From an uncultured Porphyromonadaceae bacterium (lineage in GTDB: Bacteria; Bacteroidota; Bacteroidia; Bacteroidales; Barnesiellaceae_A), in contig UPZG01000001.1 in assembly GCA_900538705.1 (NCBI GenBank), positions 992,001 to 1,056,000 of the forward strand: a DNA stretch of 64,000 nucleotides. Reading direction: 5' to 3'. The notes beneath the pieces were generated by a model. That model had not been told where the DNA came from. It ran no database searches and was given only the letters and a program-made list of their open reading frames with translations. A program made the translations under genes and the position numbers. Positions 44,117 to 50,991 of the stretch are shown here, piece after piece (position 1 is the stretch's first letter; every line of letters starts with the position of its first letter).

Positions 44117-45487
44117 ATGAAAGGGAAAGAGCATATGAGAATGGAAGAGATAGAGCTTAGAATAGAACAATACTGTGCTGATTATGCAGAACGTAATGAG
44201 CCAATTCGTATTAACTTCCGACAGCTGGTGCCAGAACTAAATAACAGTGAAAGATATTCTCATTTAATTCATTCATATCCAGCAAAGTTGTTATGCAATA
44301 TACCATATTTCTTTTTGCAAACAAATTACTTTTGTCCCCAAAATGGTATTGTGCTTGATCCATTCTGCGGAACGGGTACAGTTATGCTAGAAGCAAATAT
44401 ATCGGGGAGAAATGCACTTGGCGCTGATGCAAATCCATTAGCAGTACTGATATCACAAGTAAAAACAACATATATACCTTCGGAGGTATTGCATACAACT
44501 CTTAATTCTATAGTAACAAGTGCTAGAAGAAGCAAGAAAGAGATAACTTTCGAAACTGATAATATCAAACGCTGGTTTTCTTCAAGTACGATCCTACAAT
44601 TAACACGTTTGGAAGATGTTATTGGAAGAATAGAGAATAAGGAGCAGAAACGTTTTTTTATGCTTTGTTTTTCAAATATGATAAAGAAAGTGAGTTTTGC
44701 AGATCCTAATATTTCAGTTCCAGTGAAGCTAAATCCAGAAAGATTTATCAATAATCCAGACCGTAAGCAGTCTATAGAATTCAAGTTAAAAACTCTTGAA
44801 TGCATAGATGTCCTTGAGAAATTTGAAGCAATCTGTGAGTTGAATATCAAACGAATCGAGTCATTAGTTGGGATTAAAGAAAAAGGAATAACTACTGAAA
44901 TTATTTCAAATGATGCGAGGAAACTTACAGATACTTATGGAGGATCCCAATTATTAGGAGATGAGTCTGTTGATCTTATTTTAACATCTCCCCCTTATGC
45001 TGGAGCTCAAAAATATATTCGATCGTCATGGTTGAATCTTTATTGGCTTGGTAAAAAACAGCCAGAAGAGATTCGTTTACTTAACAGTAAAAATATTGGA
45101 CGAGAAGATTACCACAAGTCGGATTTTAACCAGAAAGTTAAGACGGACATATCAGCTGCTGATGTGGTGCTTGAATCTCTCTATAAAGAAGGTAAATACG
45201 AACGTGCTTATATTGTAGGTAACTATCTAAATGAGATTAAACTTGCCTTTGACGAAAGTATGCGTGTCCTAAAGAAAGGTGGTTATATGGTGATTGTAAT
45301 CGGTAATAATACGGTTTGTGACCGTCCTTTTGATACGCAAGATTATCTAACCACATATTTGCAGTCAAAAGGCATGCACCTTAAGTTTAAGTTGATAGAT
45401 GATATTAAATCTTATGGTTTAATGACCAAAAGAAATCAAACTGCAAGTACCATTTCTTGTGAATGGGTTTTAGTATTTAAGAAATAG
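44117..45487 (+). CDS. DNA methyltransferase with motif I before motif IV
   Basis: The 456-residue protein starts at ATG 44117, 11 bases after the ATPase stop; the frame's extension to 43928 lies inside the ATPase gene and is rejected. It has the SAM-binding motif DPFCGTGTV at residues 81-89 and the catalytic TSPPY (residues 290-294), the amino-methyltransferase motif IV for N4-cytosine or N6-adenine. The motif order (SAM-binding first, catalytic motif about 200 residues later) is unlike the more common TSPPY-first arrangement. A long helical insert separates the two. It is AT-rich and heads a tightly packed cassette. No restriction nuclease is adjacent in the cassette. Confidence 0.87.
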   Translation: MKGKEHMRMEEIELRIEQYCADYAERNEPIRINFRQLVPELNNSERYSHLIHSYPAKLLCNIPYFFLQTNYFCPQNGIVLDPFCGTGTVMLEANISGRNALGADANPLAVLISQVKTTYIPSEVLHTTLNSIVTSARRSKKEITFETDNIKRWFSSSTILQLTRLEDVIGRIENKEQKRFFMLCFSNMIKKVSFADPNISVPVKLNPERFINNPDRKQSIEFKLKTLECIDVLEKFEAICELNIKRIESLVGIKEKGITTEIISNDARKLTDTYGGSQLLGDESVDLILTSPPYAGAQKYIRSSWLNLYWLGKKQPEEIRLLNSKNIGREDYHKSDFNQKVKTDISAADVVLESLYKEGKYERAYIVGNYLNEIKLAFDESMRVLKKGGYMVIVIGNNTVCDRPFDTQDYLTTYLQSKGMHLKFKLIDDIKSYGLMTKRNQTASTISCEWVLVFKK

Positions 45488-45498
45488 AGGAGTTAAAA

Positions 45499-46533
45499 AT
45501 GAATATAACAAAAGAAGATATATACAAGAGAATAGAGGTTCTAAATTTTACCTTATGGGAAAATAGAGCATTCAAAACTCATATTGAAGCGTGGCTGAGA
45601 AACTTTAAAAATGAAACAGATCAAAGCTATGCGCTTTATATGTTATCTCGCATGATGTATTTTAGTGCAGATAACATACGTAATTTATTAAGAACGTTAT
45701 ATAGGGATAAAATTAGATATCCATTAATCCGAGATATTAGAAAACGTAATGGTAATACTTTGGATCCTGAAGTGTTGGAGCCAGAATTCTTTGAAGAACT
45801 CAAAAATACTAGATTTCTTGGCGTTGGCAACCCTTCTGAAAGTGGAGTTCACCTATTATACTATTTTCGTCAGGAAAATAATATTCCGAAGGATTTATTT
45901 GTAAACACTGACGACTTGGTGATATACGAGCAGAATGAAGACGGTGCGGTACATGCAAAGCTTCGAGATAAATTTAAAAATGTAAAGCGTTTTGTGTTTA
46001 TAGATGATTTATGTGGCTCTGGACAGCAAGCAACATCTAATGATTCGAATGTAAGGAGATGTGTTACCAATTTACGTTCTTTTTTACCTTCGTCAAATAT
46101 TTCTTATTTGATGTTATTTGGTTTAAAAGACGGTGTTGAGTATGTGAGAAATTTTATTGATCCGACTATTGGTATTCCCCTTTATGATCATGTTGATGCT
46201 GTTATAGAACTAGATGAGAGTTATATGTGTTTTAGCGAAAAGTCCAGGTTCTTTACTAATATAGATAATTATGATAAAATAGTAGCAAAAGATATTGCTT
46301 ACAAATATGGATATCCATTATCTTTTCATCTTGCTGTAAAACAAGGTCTTGTCTCTCCATATTTAGAATGTGTTGCAAAGCATAGGGCTTTGGGGTTTGG
46401 TAACAACCAATTATTAATAAGTATGCATCACAATACGCCTGATAATACGTTGCCTATTATATGGTTTGATGAAGATAAAAGTATGTGGACTCCTATATTT
46501 AGACGTTACAATAAGAATTATACAGAGATATGA
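45499..46533 (+). CDS. Phosphoribosyltransferase-like protein (PRTase-CE-like)
   Basis: The 344-residue protein has a central phosphoribosyltransferase fold: VFIDDLCGSGQQA at residues about 166-178 matches the PRPP-binding loop pattern (hydrophobic strand, two Asp, then a small-residue loop), preceded by a strand-rich region and followed by ISYLMLFGL. The N-terminal 100 residues are helical. This resembles the phosphoribosyltransferase-like proteins described in bacterial conflict systems (PRTase-CE type). In such systems the fold may act on nucleotides or on PRPP as an effector or sensor, but the reaction here is unknown. Its stop overlaps the next gene by 4 bases. Confidence 0.78.
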   Translation: MNITKEDIYKRIEVLNFTLWENRAFKTHIEAWLRNFKNETDQSYALYMLSRMMYFSADNIRNLLRTLYRDKIRYPLIRDIRKRNGNTLDPEVLEPEFFEELKNTRFLGVGNPSESGVHLLYYFRQENNIPKDLFVNTDDLVIYEQNEDGAVHAKLRDKFKNVKRFVFIDDLCGSGQQATSNDSNVRRCVTNLRSFLPSSNISYLMLFGLKDGVEYVRNFIDPTIGIPLYDHVDAVIELDESYMCFSEKSRFFTNIDNYDKIVAKDIAYKYGYPLSFHLAVKQGLVSPYLECVAKHRALGFGNNQLLISMHHNTPDNTLPIIWFDEDKSMWTPIFRRYNKNYTEI

Positions 46534-48542
46534 TTAATAATCCGTTTGATATTACGAAAGCTGTCGATTATACCGACCAAGAGCTTTATGATTACTGGGT
46601 AGATCTCAATCAGAAAAAGGGTTTTAACCACGTAATGAAGCCTACTACATTAATGCCCATGATTATTATTGGTAGTAAAGGTAGTGGAAAGACACACATA
46701 ATGAAATACTATTCATATGAGCTTCAAAAAATTAGGTGTGAAAAAGAAAATTCTTCTATAGAGGAAGGCCTTGCTAAAGAGAAGTTTATTGGAATTTATA
46801 TTCGTTGTACAAGTTTTAACTCAGAGATATTTAGTGGAAGAGGGGTCTCTGAGGAAATTTGGTCGTCTATCCATGCCTATCTCTGGGAACTCTGGATAGG
46901 AGAAAAAATAAGTAATGTGCTCTGTGACTTAAAAACAATGGGTGTTTTATCTGATGGAGATGAGCAAATAATAGTAACATCGGTTTTAAGTTACTTTCAT
47001 GAGATAGAATGTGGCATTGAAACATTATTCGATTTAAGGAATTATTTCCTTAAGTTGCAAAAGCAACTTATATATACTACACAAAATTTTGCGCTTGAAG
47101 GCTATGATCATCCAGATGTAAAAATACAATTCAAGATAACGCAATTGACGTATGGTTTCCCCGAAATACTGAAGACTAAAATACCGTATTTTAAGAATAA
47201 ATACATCATTTACTTGGTTGATGAACTAGAAAACTTCAATGACTCGCAGCAGCGACTTGTCCAATCGTTGATACGCGAGAAGACTAATGCTTGTACCTTT
47301 AGAATTGGTGCTAGACCATACGGCATTAGGCATTATTTGACATTAAATGGAGAGGAGAATCATGATGGGTCTGAATTTGAAAAACTTGTACTTGATGAGT
47401 TCCTTCGCAATTTTGAACACTATGATGAATATATTAAAGAAATTCTTAATCGAAGATTGCGTAACAGTAAATTGTCATTACATAAAAACTTTGACATAGA
47501 GACCTTGATTGAGAATCTGTCTAATGATGAACTTCTAGGAAAAATATTCTCTAAGAAGGAATCACAATCAAAGCGCTATCTCAACAAAATAAAAACTAGG
47601 CTAGATGGGATTAAATCGGCTCATAATTGGACAGAAGAAGATGTAGAAACAATCATGTCTAATTTACGTTTTGATGATGACCATGTTATTGAAAGGGCAA
47701 ATGTAATGCTCATGTATAGAGCGATAAAGAATAAAGTAAAAGAAGGCCTATTATCTTATTCAAAAAAAATACACGACGATGCTTTAACGTATTTTACATC
47801 AAAAGATAAAGAGACTATGCAGCATAAAGTCTTAACATATTATAGGCAAGATCTGATTGATACAATGGCTAGAGAAGCTAATATGCACCCAGCTTATTAT
47901 GGACTTCAAAAATTAATTGAACTTTCTTGTGGCACACCAAGAACAATTTTAAGATTGCTCAAAACGGCATTTAAAAATCAGTATTTTAATACCAATAAAT
48001 ATCCATTCGAGAAAGAACAAAAATTATCAATCAACTCACAACAGGTGGGAATTGAGGATACATATAATTGGTTTTTTGAAGAAAATCGCATTCCTGCAGT
48101 TGGTCAATCAAGGCCGGTTGATGCGATTAATCGTTTGGGAGACTATCTTCGTAATTTACGTTTTTCTGATGTACCACCTCAATGTTCAATTAGCATTTTC
48201 TCATTAGATGAGGCTACATTGTCGGATGCCGCAAGAGAAACACTTGATATTTTGATAAAATATTCTTATTTAATAAGATTAGACAGCCGTAGAAAGAAGA
48301 ACTCAAATGATATGTTACAAGTATATCGTCTAAATAGTATTCTTTTGCCAAAATGGGAACTTGCATTGGCAAAAAGAGGAAATGTTCAGCTTTCAAGCGA
48401 AGAGGCAGAACTTATATTTTCTCCAAATAGTCAAAAAGAATATGATAGGGTATTTAAGAAAAGGCTATTAAAATACACATATCCATTTAAAGAAAAGCTT
48501 GAGAGACCTCAAGATAAATTTTATCAAACATCATTATTTTAG
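46530..48542 (+). CDS. ORC/CDC6-like P-loop ATPase
   Basis: The 670-residue protein begins at an ATG overlapping the previous stop. It has Walker A GSKGSGKT (residues 48-55), a long insert, and Walker B KYIIYLVDELENF (Asp 231, Glu 232), followed by RIGARPYGIR, a sensor/Arg-containing strand. The C-terminal third (from about residue 540) contains a winged-helix-like region with RLNSILLPKWELALAKRG. This is the architecture of the ORC-CDC6-like ATPases found in conflict systems next to phosphoribosyltransferase-like proteins. It could sense DNA or drive the cassette's effector; the role is inferred. Confidence 0.82.
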   Translation: MINNPFDITKAVDYTDQELYDYWVDLNQKKGFNHVMKPTTLMPMIIIGSKGSGKTHIMKYYSYELQKIRCEKENSSIEEGLAKEKFIGIYIRCTSFNSEIFSGRGVSEEIWSSIHAYLWELWIGEKISNVLCDLKTMGVLSDGDEQIIVTSVLSYFHEIECGIETLFDLRNYFLKLQKQLIYTTQNFALEGYDHPDVKIQFKITQLTYGFPEILKTKIPYFKNKYIIYLVDELENFNDSQQRLVQSLIREKTNACTFRIGARPYGIRHYLTLNGEENHDGSEFEKLVLDEFLRNFEHYDEYIKEILNRRLRNSKLSLHKNFDIETLIENLSNDELLGKIFSKKESQSKRYLNKIKTRLDGIKSAHNWTEEDVETIMSNLRFDDDHVIERANVMLMYRAIKNKVKEGLLSYSKKIHDDALTYFTSKDKETMQHKVLTYYRQDLIDTMAREANMHPAYYGLQKLIELSCGTPRTILRLLKTAFKNQYFNTNKYPFEKEQKLSINSQQVGIEDTYNWFFEENRIPAVGQSRPVDAINRLGDYLRNLRFSDVPPQCSISIFSLDEATLSDAARETLDILIKYSYLIRLDSRRKKNSNDMLQVYRLNSILLPKWELALAKRGNVQLSSEEAELIFSPNSQKEYDRVFKKRLLKYTYPFKEKLERPQDKFYQTSLF

Positions 48543-48544
48543 AG

Positions 48545-49501
48545 ATGGATTATACATATTTCGATAAGGAATGTTATCACCATATTGATGAACTTGACAA
48601 TCTGGAGAAGTATGATTTGTTTATATCAATGTTCGTAGATTCAGATAGAGTTAAGGTGCCATATTCAAGAATAAAAGCAAAAAACGAGTTATGGATTACT
48701 ATTTCGGAAGATCAAAACGCTAAATTTTTAAAAGATAAAAATCTATTAATCTTACATGGTAATGAAGATTTTGATACTCTTCTATTTGAACTTAGAAAAT
48801 TAAAAATAGAAAAGCTTAAGATTTGTGTAGATAGTACTGGATTTAGATTACAATATCTTCTTTTCCTCATGAGGTGTATGGAGATAGAAAAAGTTCGTAC
48901 TTTCGATATTTTATATACAGAACCAAAACAGTATCGCGACCAAGAAAGAACCAACTTTTCTGATAATTTTTATCAAGTAAAGAAGTTGTATGGAATGTCT
49001 GGGGTTAATACTTCAGAGGCTGATTATGACCTATTAATAATAGCTGCCGGCTATGATCATAGCCGAATAATAGACGTAGCCAAGCTTAAAAAACATTGTA
49101 AAAAGGTACTTCTTTTTGGCTTCCCTTCATTGAGCCCAGATATGTTCCAAGAGAATGTTTTAAGAGCTTATAAGGCAGAGTCTGATCTTGGATCAGAATG
49201 TTTTGAAGATATATCGTCTAATATTTTTGCTCCGGCATATGACCCGTTTGTAACAGCCCAAACCATAAAAGAGTATATTGAACAAGAACAATGGAAGTCA
49301 GGCAAGGATTTTACGAATATATACTTTGCTCCACTTTCATCAAAACCACATGCTATAGGTATGGCAATTTATTTTTTATTGGAGAAGGGATGGCAGAAGA
49401 ATTATTCGATAATATATCCATTTTGTAATACATATTACCCGGACAATTCAGACGGGGTCGCTAAAATATGGAGATATACCATTGAATTGCCAACTCTATA
49501 A
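48545..49501 (+). CDS. Unrecognised protein of the cassette, Rossmann-like
   Basis: The 318-residue protein starts two bases after the ATPase stop. I do not recognise a family. It has alternating strands and helices, among them LKICVDSTGF (residues about 95-104), RTFDILYTEPKQY (about 118-130) and DYDLLIIAAGYDHSRIIDV (about 158-176), which suggest an alpha/beta nucleotide-binding-like fold. A YTEP stretch after a hydrophobic strand is its most distinctive feature. The packing with its neighbours indicates a shared function. It may be the effector or a ligand-binding partner of the phosphoribosyltransferase-like protein. Confidence 0.7.
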   Translation: MDYTYFDKECYHHIDELDNLEKYDLFISMFVDSDRVKVPYSRIKAKNELWITISEDQNAKFLKDKNLLILHGNEDFDTLLFELRKLKIEKLKICVDSTGFRLQYLLFLMRCMEIEKVRTFDILYTEPKQYRDQERTNFSDNFYQVKKLYGMSGVNTSEADYDLLIIAAGYDHSRIIDVAKLKKHCKKVLLFGFPSLSPDMFQENVLRAYKAESDLGSECFEDISSNIFAPAYDPFVTAQTIKEYIEQEQWKSGKDFTNIYFAPLSSKPHAIGMAIYFLLEKGWQKNYSIIYPFCNTYYPDNSDGVAKIWRYTIELPTL

Positions 49502-49533
49502 TATTGTAAGTTATAATTAGTTTATTTGTTATT

Positions 49534-50304
49534 ATGAATACAGATAAGGTTCAAAATATTGTAGATAACATACTTACAAAAACAGATCTTTCTGTCGTGA
49601 ATCAGCATCAAGGTTTAACGTGGAGTGACCAGTTTAAAGCAGTCCTAAATTTAATTCCTGTAGTTGGAGGCTTGCTTGCACAAGAATATCAAAATTTGCA
49701 AGATTATCGGGATAGTGAGTTTTTCCGAAAATATACGGTATTTATTATGGGACTTTCTGATACAACTATTGAACAACGATGCAAATTTGCAGAGGAAGTA
49801 GGGTTGAAAGCTCAAGATGCACCTGGTAATGTCATTGCGAATATGGTTGATGCTCTTGATAATATAAATAAGGAAAAATATTTTGCAAAATTGTCAAGAG
49901 CTAAAATAGAAGGATTATTATCTATCGAGGATTATTTTAGATTATCTTCTGTACTTGCAAGAATCCCTTATACCGATTTATCTAATCTCCCATTATACCA
50001 AGATGAGTATTATGATGAAGATGGAGATACTGAGCTCCTATATTCTACCGGTGTTTTGCGAATGGCTAAGGTTAGTGAAGAAGGTGATAAATACATATTA
50101 TCTCCATTAGGAGAAAAGTTCATGAAATTTGTTTTGGGAAAGGCTGTAAATGTTAAACATGTAAAAGGCACGAAAACGGAAATGCAGTGGGAACCTCTTA
50201 CAAATGGCGAGATTCAAAATATAGTCGATAAATCACTAATAGAGGCACATTATAATGCAAATGATCAAGCTATGTTTGATCTTGATTTCTTGAAAGGCAA
50301 ATAA
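49534..50304 (+). CDS. Unrecognised small protein at the end of the cassette
   Basis: The 256-residue protein starts 32 bases after the preceding stop. It has one hydrophobic stretch LIPVVGGLLA (residues about 36-45) that is short for a membrane helix, a helical middle part, and a C-terminal YILSPLGEKFMKFVLG that looks like the last strand and helix of a winged-helix domain. I find no known family. The gene ends the AT-rich cassette and is convergent with the vsr gene. It could be membrane-associated or a regulator; neither is shown. Confidence 0.7.
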   Translation: MNTDKVQNIVDNILTKTDLSVVNQHQGLTWSDQFKAVLNLIPVVGGLLAQEYQNLQDYRDSEFFRKYTVFIMGLSDTTIEQRCKFAEEVGLKAQDAPGNVIANMVDALDNINKEKYFAKLSRAKIEGLLSIEDYFRLSSVLARIPYTDLSNLPLYQDEYYDEDGDTELLYSTGVLRMAKVSEEGDKYILSPLGEKFMKFVLGKAVNVKHVKGTKTEMQWEPLTNGEIQNIVDKSLIEAHYNANDQAMFDLDFLKGK

Positions 50305-50489
50305 AAAGTTAAAATTTTATGTGTGTTAAAATGTCCAATCGAATCATAATTTTGAGATTTGATAAAAGATATCGAAGTAAATAAGCACATAAAATTAGCT
50401 CGTCTTCTCTGTTTGCACTACCAACTCATTGAAACTATAATTATAAATTTATTTTTACTTGTATGGATGTAAGGAGAGTTCACATGGTT

Positions 50490-50509
50490 ATTTGGATGTA
50501 GATTATTCA
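50490..50509 (+). repeat. Right copy of the 20-base direct repeat
   Basis: Matches the left copy at 42885-42904 at 18 of 20 bases. It lies in the 232-base gap between the cassette and vsr. A shorter related motif (TGGATGTA followed by TTCACATGG) begins at 50464 and recurs at 50493-50514. Confidence 0.4.
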
Positions 50510-50536
50510 CATGGCAAAATATAAGAGTTTGTTATC

Positions 50537-50983
50537 TTACTTGATTGAATAATACTTACAGTCTTTATCAAAAAGAATATTGTCTGACAGCTTATCTATC
50601 AAGCCGGCAAAATCCTTTCCGTGTCTGATTTCGCATTCCCAAACGATGATTACCCTCCAACCAGATTCTTCAAGTTCGCGTTTTACAACTGCATCCCGTT
50701 CCTGGTTACCTGATATCTTGTTAACCCAAAATTCCGTATTGCTCTTTGGGGTGTATGCATATTTGCAGCCGGGATGTCCGTGCCAGAAACATCCATGAAC
50801 GAAAAGGACCGTCTTGTATCGAGGCAGAACGATGTCCGGTTTCCCGGGAAGAGTCTTGACATTGACACGATAGCGAAATCCTCGGGCAAAAAGGGCCTTG
50901 CGAAGCGTAACTTCCGGCTTCGTACCCTTGTTCCTGATTCGGGACATGACCTCCGATCTTTTTTCGCTGCTCCAGATATCCAT
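50537..50983 (-). CDS. vsr: Very short patch repair (Vsr) type DNA mismatch endonuclease
   Basis: The protein is 148 residues from ATG 50983 (MDIWSSEKRSEVMSRIR); the frame's first codon at 50995 is TTG. The catalytic and metal sites of Vsr are all present: GTKPEVTLRKALFARG, LPGKPDIVLP (catalytic Asp), VLFVHGCFWHGHPGC (His and zinc-ligand cluster) and EESGWRVIIVWECEI. Vsr nicks T:G mismatches produced by deamination of 5-methylcytosine. It is the last gene of the C5-methyltransferase operon, a common partner of C5 methylases, and may also act as the nuclease of the system. Confidence 0.94.
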   Translation of the reverse strand: MDIWSSEKRSEVMSRIRNKGTKPEVTLRKALFARGFRYRVNVKTLPGKPDIVLPRYKTVLFVHGCFWHGHPGCKYAYTPKSNTEFWVNKISGNQERDAVVKRELEESGWRVIIVWECEIRHGKDFAGLIDKLSDNILFDKDCKYYSIK

Positions 50984-50991
50984 GGCTCTCG

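Noticed and set aside
43928..45487. Start of the methyltransferase gene at 43928
   Set aside because: The extension lies inside the AAA ATPase gene; the true start at 44117 follows the ATPase stop by 11 bases.
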